Made by a program: the position numbers and the translations under genes. From Nitrosotalea sp. (lineage in GTDB: Archaea > Thermoproteota > Nitrososphaeria > Nitrososphaerales > Nitrosopumilaceae), in NCBI GenBank assembly GCA_031296345.1, contig JARLFW010000065.1, forward strand, positions 1 through 7,445: 7,445 bases of DNA, written 5' to 3'. Positions within the stretch are counted from its first letter, which is position 1, and each line of letters begins with the position of its first letter. Of this stretch, positions 1 to 5,485 are shown piece after piece. The notes beneath the pieces are model-generated. The model searched no databases. It was not told the origin of the DNA and saw only the letters and a program-made list of their open reading frames with translations.

Positions 1-793
1 TAGTTAATTTTTTAAAATGAGCCATATTCTCATTTACATTGTCTTTTGCTAACTTACATGCCATTCCAAATCCAACAATACTTGCTACATTTTCTGTGCC
101 CGATCGTAATCCTCTTTCTTGACCTCCTCCTAACATTAGAGGTGATATTTTTACGCCATTTTTGATATACAATGCACCTACACCTTTTGGACCGTTTATT
201 TTGTGAGATGATATTGAAAGCAAATCAATTCCAAGTTCCTTGACGTCTATGGGGGTCTTTCCTACTGCTTGAACTGCATCTGTATGAAAAATAATGTTCT
301 TCTCTCTTGCAATTTGACCTATTTCCTTTATGGGCTGTATTGTGCCAACTTCATTATTAGCATACATTATTGTAATCAGACAAGTGTCATCAGAAATCTC
401 TTTTTTGAGATCTTCTGGATTTACAAAGCCATATTGATCTACAGGAAGAAAAGATACTCGATATCCTTCTTTTTCAAGATGTCTACAGGGTTCAAGTATT
501 GCGTCATGTTCAATGGATGATGTTATGATGTGTTTACCTTTACTTTGTGATGCTATTCCATAGATTGCAGTATTGTTTGATTCTGTTCCTCCGGAAGTTA
601 TTAGTATTTCATTACTATCTGCATTGATGAGTGCGGCAATTCTTTTCCTTGCATTTTGAATAGATGTGTTTGCAAGTCTGCCATGTTTATGTATAGACGA
701 AGGATTTCCGTATTGCTCTCTGAAATAAGGTAACATCTCTTCGATGACCTTTTCATGAACTGGTGTAGATGCGGCATTATCCAAGTAAATCAA
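1..793 (-). CDS. nifS: Cysteine desulfurase, NifS/IscS type (partial, C-terminus beyond window)
   Basis: PLP enzyme that removes sulfur from L-cysteine as a protein-bound persulfide, giving alanine. The first 264 codons are present and open throughout. The N-terminus IYLDNAAST is the classical class-V desulfurase start. Visible active-site residues are His96 (SSIEHDA), Asp172 and Gln175 (TDAVQAVGK), and the PLP lysine Lys198 (SSHKINGPKG). The glycine/arginine stretch GGGQERGLRSGTEN (222-235) follows. The persulfide cysteine lies further on, off the window, so activity cannot be confirmed. The start is TTG: in this frame a stop lies seven codons upstream and no ATG or GTG intervenes. The TTG overlaps the larE stop by 4 nt, so it is third in the larC-larE operon. 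Its position suggests it feeds sulfur to LarE, though a general Fe-S cluster role is equally possible from sequence alone. Whether it is NifS or IscS subtype is not decided. Confidence 0.95.
   Translation of the reverse strand, partial: MIYLDNAASTPVHEKVIEEMLPYFREQYGNPSSIHKHGRLANTSIQNARKRIAALINADSNEILITSGGTESNNTAIYGIASQSKGKHIITSSIEHDAILEPCRHLEKEGYRVSFLPVDQYGFVNPEDLKKEISDDTCLITIMYANNEVGTIQPIKEIGQIAREKNIIFHTDAVQAVGKTPIDVKELGIDLLSISSHKINGPKGVGALYIKNGVKISPLMLGGGQERGLRSGTENVASIVGFGMACKLAKDNVNENMAHFKKLT
790..793 (-). promoter_or_regulatory. larE/desulfurase 4-nt overlap (TTGA) with TTG start
   Basis: The larE stop TGA overlaps a TTG that is the only upstream start possible for the desulfurase: an in-frame TAA sits seven codons before it and no ATG or GTG comes between. 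The next ATG would be codon 20 and would delete the conserved IYLDNAAST. Translation probably depends on coupling with larE. Confidence 0.85.
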
Positions 794-1590
794 TCTGTTA
801 TCACATTGAGTTTACCTGATTGATATCCACTAGGATCAACTAAAATTGAATTAAATCCAAACTGATTCATGTATTCCTTTAACACTGACATCTTTTTCTT
901 GTCACTGAGAAAAACAATTTCATTTTTATCCACTTCTATATTGGCACTATCTCCAAAGTCTCGAACTCTTACCTGTCTTACTCCAAAAAGTTGTTTTATC
1001 ATTATCTCACTCTTCTCAATTCTTGCAAGCTTTTCAGCAGTAACGGTATTTCCCCATGGAATGCGAGATGCTAAACAGGAATTGGATGGTTTGTCATGAA
1101 TTGAAAGACTCATCTCTCTTGCTACTCTTCTAACATCAGATTTTTTAAATCCACTTTCCACTAGTGGACTTTGAACACCGTTTTCTTTTAGGGCTACTAT
1201 TCCAGGTCTGTACTCTGTAAGATCATCTAGATTAGTTCCATCAACGATGAGGCTAATTTTTTCTGTTTTTGCTAGTCTGAGAAGATGTCCTGATAATTCT
1301 GTTCTGCAATGAAAACATCTGTTTTGATCATTCTTTACAAAGTCCGGATTATCAAGTTCATTGTATTCAATAATTACATGCCTAATTCCTATCTCTTGAC
1401 AAACTATCTTTGCAGATTCCAACTCTTCCTGAGAGAGTGTCTTATAGTCTGCTGTTACTGCAATAGCCTGTTTACCTAGAGCTTTTTGGGCGGCATATGC
1501 CACAAGAGCACTGTCAACACCGCCAGAAAGAGCTACCAGAACTTTTTCTTTTCCATAAAACCAATTTACTAATTCTTCGAACTGTTTCAT
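790..1590 (-). CDS. larE: LarE: ATP-dependent sulfur transferase of nickel-pincer cofactor synthesis, three-cysteine type
   Basis: PP-loop ATP pyrophosphatase family protein (266 aa, normal length). LarE adenylates the carboxylates of pyridinium-3,5-biscarboxylic acid mononucleotide and replaces an oxygen with sulfur on each. The PP-loop SGGVDS is at 22-27, DGTN at 117-120, and the family signature CLASRIPWG at 172-180. Cys172 aligns with Cys176 of Lactobacillus plantarum LarE, which gives up its own sulfur. This protein additionally has Cys92 and Cys95 in RCFHC. Three-cysteine LarE homologues of this kind are known to hold a [4Fe-4S] cluster and pass sulfur on without self-destruction, which I infer here. 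The ATG overlaps the larC stop (ATGA), and the next gene is a cysteine desulfurase, a plausible sulfur source. Older annotations of this family read 'TIGR00268', ExsB-like or GMP synthase-like. The CLASR motif argues against those roles. Confidence 0.93.
   Translation of the reverse strand: MKQFEELVNWFYGKEKVLVALSGGVDSALVAYAAQKALGKQAIAVTADYKTLSQEELESAKIVCQEIGIRHVIIEYNELDNPDFVKNDQNRCFHCRTELSGHLLRLAKTEKISLIVDGTNLDDLTEYRPGIVALKENGVQSPLVESGFKKSDVRRVAREMSLSIHDKPSNSCLASRIPWGNTVTAEKLARIEKSEIMIKQLFGVRQVRVRDFGDSANIEVDKNEIVFLSDKKKMSVLKEYMNQFGFNSILVDPSGYQSGKLNVITD
1587..1590 (-). other. larC/larE 4-nt stop-start overlap (ATGA)
   Basis: The larC stop TGA and the larE start ATG share ATGA. Such overlaps usually mean the two reading frames are on one transcript and translated in a coupled way. 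Confidence 0.9.
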
Positions 1591-2819
1591 TTTATGTTTA
1601 GTCTCCGTTTGACTTCATCTGATATCAAATCTGATGTCACTTTAAATGATAATGCTAATGACTCTGCAATTGATTTAACATCATCTGATTCTACTTTGAA
1701 ATGCTTTACAGCCTCCTCATGTTTTACAATCTTACATCTCACAGTGAAATTTTTTCCTTGTAATAAAATGGGTACTGTGACAATTATTCTTGGAACAATA
1801 TATCGATTAGAAGATCTTACTCGTACACCTAAAGTGCCAGTCTCTGAAACAAGTATACTCATTAGGCTATTTGTAACAGATGATTCACATATGATAGAAA
1901 CAAGATTGGTTGGTCTTCCTTTCTTTGTTATAGCTCCTGTTACAGTAACATCTTTTGCACCGTTTGCAATTAACTTGTCAATCATATGTCCAATTGTCTC
2001 ACCAGAGACATCATCTAGGTTTGTTTCAAGAATTTGTACTGTATCTAGATGAAATTCATCAATTGATTCTCCTCTGACAATTTTTAAAACATTGGAAAAT
2101 CCCTCAAAGTCTTTACTTCCAGCACCATATCCTATTGATTTTATTTTCATTGTTGGATAAAATTCTGAACATCTATTTGCCAGATTTACAAGCAGACTTG
2201 CACCAGTAGGTGTAGTTAGTTCCTCTTTGACTTGTCCTCCACAAATTATTGTATCTGAATTACGAAATATTTCAAGTATGGCACTTGCAGGATTGGATGT
2301 AGTTCCATGAGAGAAAGTTAGAGTGCCTCCACCAACTGCCACTGGTGTTGAAATAATCTGGTCTGAAAATAATTTTAGATCATCTAATGCTATGGCAGAA
2401 CCAATGATGTCTATGACAGTATCAATACTTGATGCTTCATGAAAATGTACTGATTCTAATGGTTCTCCATGTATCTTTGACTCTGCATGAAGCAGTGATC
2501 TGATGCTTTCCTTTGCAAAAACTTTGGCTTTCTCCGATAATCCTATTTTATCTGATGTTGACAATATGCACTCTTGAATTTCAATTCCTTTTCGTTCGTG
2601 GTGATTCTCACTTGTCTCTAAAACAAGATGTGTTGCCTCTATTCCATGTTTTACAACCTTGTCAAAATCTAATTTTGTAATTTTAGAACCTTTGAGATAA
2701 TCTTCAACTGAATGTACACCGTCTATGACTTTGGACTTGTTTGCTCCTATGCTGACTAATGAAGAAAGTAACATATCTCCCGAGATTCCAGCTATCTGTG
2801 CATCGATTACAAGTACCAT
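1587..2819 (-). CDS. larC: LarC: nickel insertase (cyclometallase) for the nickel-pincer nucleotide
   Basis: LarC inserts nickel into pyridinium-3,5-bisthiocarboxylic acid mononucleotide using CTP, the final step of NPN synthesis. The 410-aa product has the family landmarks in order: GISGDMLL (11-18), a His-containing segment (ENHHERKG, 71-78), VHFHEASSIDTVIDIIG (124-140), GGGTLTFSHG (163-172), ELTTPTGASLL (200-210), GYGAGSKDFE (230-239), ETNLDDVSGE (265-274), ITKKGRP (297-303) and ETGTLGVRV (326-334). Families of this kind appear in databases as DUF111/TIGR00299. Both the N-terminal LarC1-like and C-terminal LarC2-like parts lie in a single uninterrupted frame, unlike L. plantarum where a frameshift joins them. 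The region after SHG reads TTSNPASA where bacterial members usually have a PVPAPA-like motif, a local divergence. It is the first gene of the operon, with a TATA-like box 28 nt upstream and no visible Shine-Dalgarno, so the transcript is probably leaderless. Confidence 0.93.
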   Translation of the reverse strand: MVLVIDAQIAGISGDMLLSSLVSIGANKSKVIDGVHSVEDYLKGSKITKLDFDKVVKHGIEATHLVLETSENHHERKGIEIQECILSTSDKIGLSEKAKVFAKESIRSLLHAESKIHGEPLESVHFHEASSIDTVIDIIGSAIALDDLKLFSDQIISTPVAVGGGTLTFSHGTTSNPASAILEIFRNSDTIICGGQVKEELTTPTGASLLVNLANRCSEFYPTMKIKSIGYGAGSKDFEGFSNVLKIVRGESIDEFHLDTVQILETNLDDVSGETIGHMIDKLIANGAKDVTVTGAITKKGRPTNLVSIICESSVTNSLMSILVSETGTLGVRVRSSNRYIVPRIIVTVPILLQGKNFTVRCKIVKHEEAVKHFKVESDDVKSIAESLALSFKVTSDLISDEVKRRLNIK

Positions 2820-2842
2820 GATTTTCTAAACATACTAGAATG

Positions 2843-2850
2843 CATATAAA
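2843..2850 (-). promoter_or_regulatory. TATA-like box for the larC-larE-desulfurase operon
   Basis: On the minus strand the sequence TTTATATG is centred 28 nt before the larC ATG. Archaeal transcription starts about 26 nt after the TATA box, so the transcript would begin at or next to the ATG. No Shine-Dalgarno is seen, which fits leaderless translation. Confidence 0.65.
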
Positions 2851-2915
2851 TTGTAATTTGTCCGTAACTTGTTTGAAGAAATACTGTATCGTAATTCTGA
2901 TAAAAGACAGTCAAG

Positions 2916-2923
2916 TTTAATTA
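2916..2923 (+). promoter_or_regulatory. Weak TATA-like box for mdh
   Basis: TTTAATTA lies about 26 nt before the mdh ATG, the right distance for a leaderless start. It is a poorer match than the boxes of larC or the radical SAM gene. A GAGGG at 2935-2939, six nt before the ATG, is a competing Shine-Dalgarno candidate, so a short leader is also possible. Confidence 0.4.
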
Positions 2924-2945
2924 GAGATTACATTGAGGGCATTTT

Positions 2946-3860
2946 ATGATTACAATTATTGGCTCTGGAAAAGTGGGCGGAGCAGCTGCATTATTTACAG
3001 CTCTTAGAAAAGTTACAGATGAAATACTGCTATTAGATGTAGTTCAAGGTCTTCCACAAGGAGAGGCTATGGACATAAATCACATGTTGGCAGAAAAAGG
3101 AATTGATGTAAACGTTAGAGGTTCAAATGATTATTCTGAAATGAAAGGCTCTGATATTGTAGTTGTTGTTGCTGGTTCTGGCAGAAAACCTGGAATGACA
3201 AGAATGGATCTTCTAAAAATAAATGCATCAATAGTAAAAGGTGTTGTAGAAAATATTCAAAAATATGCTAAAGATTCAATGATACTTCCAGTGACTAATC
3301 CATTAGATCCAATGGCATATCTTGCTTACAAAGTCTCAGGATTTCAAAGAAATAGAGTATTTGGAATGGGTGGAATGCTTGATTTGTCACGATTTACACA
3401 ATTTATACATGAAGCTACAGGTTACTCAAGAAATTCTATACGTGCACTTGTAGTAGGTGAACATGGTGAGAACATGCTCCCACTTCCAAGATTCTCCACG
3501 GTATCTGGAATACCACTTTCTTCAATTTTACCAAAGGAGAAGATTGAAGAAATTGTCCAGGGAACAAGACAAGTTGCAGCAAAGGTAATAGAACTAAAGG
3601 GTGCAACAGTTCATGCCCCTGGAAATGCAATATCTACAATCATAGAGGCAGTATTGAACAACACAAGACAGGTTATTCCTGTGGCAACATATCTTGATGG
3701 AGAGTATGGTTACTCTGATGTCACTATTGGTGTTCCAGCAGTTATAGGTAAAAATGGTATTGAGAAAATAATTGAATTGGACTTGGATTCAAATGAAAAA
3801 GAGTGGTTCAAAAAGGGAGTAGAAAGTGTCAAGGGAGCTATCTCAAATCTTGAGCTTTGA
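2946..3860 (+). CDS. mdh: Malate dehydrogenase (LDH/MDH superfamily, NAD-type)
   Basis: Interconverts (S)-malate and oxaloacetate in the central carbon pathways. The 304-aa protein starts with the Rossmann dinucleotide motif GSGKVGG (6-12). Asp31 at the end of the second strand (LLLDVVQG) favours NAD over NADP. Arg80 in the loop GRKPGMTR occupies the substrate-specificity position (102 in LDH numbering), where arginine selects dicarboxylic malate and glutamine would indicate lactate. Arg86 is the second loop arginine. Asp147 and Arg149 (LDLSRF) and the catalytic His173 (GEHGENMLP) complete the active site. The gene is transcribed away from larC and is followed after 33 nt by larB, so the two may be co-transcribed. 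A weak TATA-like element and a short GAGGG six nt before the ATG are both present. Its placement between larC and larB may mean only shared expression, or a link to 2-hydroxyacid metabolism. Confidence 0.95.
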   Translation: MITIIGSGKVGGAAALFTALRKVTDEILLLDVVQGLPQGEAMDINHMLAEKGIDVNVRGSNDYSEMKGSDIVVVVAGSGRKPGMTRMDLLKINASIVKGVVENIQKYAKDSMILPVTNPLDPMAYLAYKVSGFQRNRVFGMGGMLDLSRFTQFIHEATGYSRNSIRALVVGEHGENMLPLPRFSTVSGIPLSSILPKEKIEEIVQGTRQVAAKVIELKGATVHAPGNAISTIIEAVLNNTRQVIPVATYLDGEYGYSDVTIGVPAVIGKNGIEKIIELDLDSNEKEWFKKGVESVKGAISNLEL

Positions 3861-3868
3861 TTAAATTT
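3861..3868 (+). promoter_or_regulatory. Possible TATA-like box for larB
   Basis: TTAAATTT follows the mdh stop and is centred about 30 nt before the larB ATG. It could give larB its own leaderless transcript. The overlapping run of five T at 3866-3870 could equally be a weak mdh terminator. No Shine-Dalgarno precedes larB, which favours a leaderless start over read-through translation. Confidence 0.4.
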
Positions 3869-3893
3869 TTAACTACACTCTAACTATCAATTT

Positions 3894-4694
3894 ATGTTGG
3901 ATCTTACAGAAATACTTGAATCACTTGATCTTGGAAAGATAAGCGTCCCAAAGGCTAAGAAGCTGCTTTCTCTCTACTCTGTAGAAAAAATTGAAGATTT
4001 TGCCAAAATGGATATGAGTAGAAAATTACGACGCGGAATACCTGAGGTTATTTTCGCTGAAAAAAAAGAATTTTCGGACCTTAAGAAGATAATTCTTGCA
4101 ACAACATCCAAAGCTGATTCTGTTCTTGTCTCAAGAATCAATAAAAGTCACTACAAGAAAATATTGACTTTTTCTAAAAGGAATAAATTGAAAATACAGG
4201 CAGGTAAAAACACCACAACTATACTTTTCTTCAAAAAATTGTCTTCCACGGGAGGAAAAGTAGGAATACTAACAGCAGGAACTTCTGATGTTGGTGTAGC
4301 AGAAGAAGCAAGACTGATGTGTGAATCTATGGGCTGTCAATGCATCTGTAGTTATGACGTTGGCATAGCTGGAATTCATAGATTGTTTCCTATAGTTAAA
4401 AAAATGATACGCGATGAGGTGGATGCAATTATAGTAGTTGCTGGAATGGAAGGGGCACTAGCATCAATAATCTCATCACTAGTGGATATACCAGTAATTG
4501 GAGTGCCGTCATCAGTGGGATATGGTTATGGAGAAAAAGGAGTTGCAGCATTGGCATCTATGTTACAAAGTTGTACTTTGGGACTTTCTGTTGTGAATAT
4601 TGATAATGGTATAGGTGCCGGAGCATTTGCAGCTAATGTCGCAAATAGAAGTGTACGAAAAAAATCAGGCCTTGATAATTCCAAGACTTCCTAA
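3894..4694 (+). CDS. larB: LarB: NaAD carboxylase/hydrolase of nickel-pincer cofactor synthesis
   Basis: LarB carboxylates the pyridinium ring of nicotinic acid adenine dinucleotide and releases AMP, giving the biscarboxylated mononucleotide that LarE then uses. The 266-aa protein has a variable N-terminal region, then RRGIPEVIFAE (46-56) and the PurE-like C-terminal domain: ILTAGTSDVGVAEEA (125-139), DVGIAGIHRL (155-164), VVAGMEGALAS (181-191), GVPSSVGYG (203-211) and SCTLG..VVNIDNG (226-239). Cys227 aligns with the LarB cysteine that attaches covalently to the pyridine ring. The AGMEGAL motif and N-terminal RRG-PEVI segment separate it from the purine enzyme PurE, under which it is often misannotated. 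It lies 33 nt after mdh and on the opposite strand from larC-larE, so the pathway is split over two transcription units. Its last 30 nt overlap the end of the convergent transporter gene. Confidence 0.95.
   Translation: MLDLTEILESLDLGKISVPKAKKLLSLYSVEKIEDFAKMDMSRKLRRGIPEVIFAEKKEFSDLKKIILATTSKADSVLVSRINKSHYKKILTFSKRNKLKIQAGKNTTTILFFKKLSSTGGKVGILTAGTSDVGVAEEARLMCESMGCQCICSYDVGIAGIHRLFPIVKKMIRDEVDAIIVVAGMEGALASIISSLVDIPVIGVPSSVGYGYGEKGVAALASMLQSCTLGLSVVNIDNGIGAGAFAANVANRSVRKKSGLDNSKTS
4658..4664 (-). terminator. T7 run directly after the transporter stop
   Basis: On the minus strand seven T residues follow the TGA at once, a typical archaeal oligo-T termination signal. It lies inside the larB coding sequence of the other strand, where it encodes lysines. 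Confidence 0.5.
4665..4694. other. 30-bp tail-to-tail overlap of larB and the transporter gene
   Basis: The last ten codons (including stop) of larB and of the minus-strand transporter share the same 30 bp in opposite directions. Both C-termini are therefore constrained together, and convergent transcripts would be complementary here. Confidence 0.85.
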
Positions 4695-5384
4695 TTCAGA
4701 ACCTATTCCATATCCTATAAGGGCAATACCAGTACCTAGTCCTGCCATCTCTAATCCTCCTCGTAGCATGCTGATGTTGGCAATTTTTGATTTGATTGCA
4801 CCAATGATAAAAGATGCAGAAAGACTCACTCCAATTGCCACAAAGAGTGGAATATATCCGCTTAGAAAGAAATAGGGAATAATCGGTAGGATTCCTCCTA
4901 CAAGAAAAGCTCCAAACATACGAAAAGCACTCTTTAGAGGACTTCCAACTATTTCTAAATTCAATTTGAGTTCTTCTGTAAGCATTGTATCTAACCAAAC
5001 TTTCTTGTCTGATGTTACCTTGTTTACGATTTTCTCTAAATCTTCACCTGTGAATCCTTTTGCCCTGTATACATCTTCTATCTCTCTTCTTTCTGCTTCT
5101 GGAACATTGTCCATCTCCCATTTCTCTCGTTCAATCTCAGAGTCTAGAATCTGTCTTTGTGATTTTACAGCAAGATAATTTTGAACAGCCATTGCTTTAG
5201 CACCTGTAAACATGGCAACCACGGCTGCAAGTATGATTATATTGGAAGACATTGCAGCTCCTCCAACTCCCGCTACGAGCCCTAGTGAAGTGTTTATACC
5301 GTCACCAAAACCAAATACGAAATCTCTTATCGAACTACTCTCTTTTTGATGTGCTTCAACATGTCTTGGCTCTACTCCACCCAT
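4665..5384 (-). CDS. VIT1/CCC1-family metal ion transporter
   Basis: Membrane protein of the vacuolar iron transporter family (239 aa), whose members move Fe2+ and/or Mn2+ out of the cytoplasm, usually in exchange for protons. The first membrane segment carries DFVFGFGDGINTSLGLVAG (21-39), the hallmark motif, with Asp28 at the likely ion pathway. A second segment follows around 48-70 with GAKAMAVQNYLAVKSQ, where Met65 fits the family's metal-contacting methionine. Residues 76-145 form a charged, Glu-rich cytoplasmic helical region (for example SEIEREKWEM) like the metal-binding domain of VIT1, including MLTEELKL. Three more segments lie around 152-174, 178-197 and 208-230. The ATG has a TATAAA box 26 nt upstream. 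The substrate cannot be read from sequence: iron or manganese is most likely by family, and nickel would be speculation based only on the neighbouring lar genes. Confidence 0.9.
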   Translation of the reverse strand: MGGVEPRHVEAHQKESSSIRDFVFGFGDGINTSLGLVAGVGGAAMSSNIIILAAVVAMFTGAKAMAVQNYLAVKSQRQILDSEIEREKWEMDNVPEAERREIEDVYRAKGFTGEDLEKIVNKVTSDKKVWLDTMLTEELKLNLEIVGSPLKSAFRMFGAFLVGGILPIIPYFFLSGYIPLFVAIGVSLSASFIIGAIKSKIANISMLRGGLEMAGLGTGIALIGYGIGSELGSLGIIKA

Positions 5385-5405
5385 TGTCTGCAGTATGTAA
5401 TGCCT

Positions 5406-5414
5406 GTTTATATG
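5406..5414 (-). promoter_or_regulatory. TATA box for the VIT1-family transporter
   Basis: The minus strand reads CATATAAAC, with TATAAA centred 26 nt before the ATG at 5382-5384. This supports that ATG as the start and a leaderless transcript. The 101-bp gap to the radical SAM gene holds both divergent promoters. Confidence 0.65.
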
Positions 5415-5453
5415 TCAAAAGCAAGAATTTTCATAATATAACAAGGTAAACGA

Positions 5454-5461
5454 TTTATATC
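5454..5461 (+). promoter_or_regulatory. TATA box for the radical SAM gene
   Basis: TTTATATC is centred 28 nt before the ATG at 5486. It shares its TTTATAT core with the larC box. Transcription would begin at or just before the start codon. Confidence 0.65.
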
Positions 5462-5485
5462 ATAGATATAACTCGAAGAAAGAGA

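Noticed and set aside
269..520. Plus-strand 83-aa frame at the left end
   Set aside because: It lies antisense to the desulfurase, which is open and motif-rich over the whole stretch.
790..1590. Reading larE as GMP synthase, NAD synthetase or a tRNA thiolation enzyme
   Set aside because: The SGGVDS PP-loop is shared by all of these, but the CLASRIP motif and lack of glutaminase, THUMP or zinc-finger domains fit LarE.
2866..2917. Inverted AACTTG...CAAGTT pair in the larC-mdh gap as a possible operator
   Set aside because: Only six matching bases with a 40-nt spacer in AT-rich DNA; easily chance.
2946..3860. Lactate dehydrogenase as the identity of the mdh gene, which would pair neatly with a lactate racemase pathway
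   Set aside because: The specificity loop has Arg80 (GRKPGMTR), which selects malate or oxaloacetate; lactate enzymes carry glutamine there.
3894..4694. Reading larB as the purine enzyme PurE (AIR carboxylase)
   Set aside because: The C-terminal domain is PurE-like, but AGMEGAL, DVGIAGIHRL, the VVNIDNG end and the N-terminal RRGIPEVI segment are LarB features, and larC and larE are close by.
4696..4998. Minus-strand 100-aa frame within the transporter gene
   Set aside because: It lies in another frame of a gene with clear VIT1 motifs, and its sequence is rich in Trp, Arg, Cys and Tyr with no domain-like pattern.
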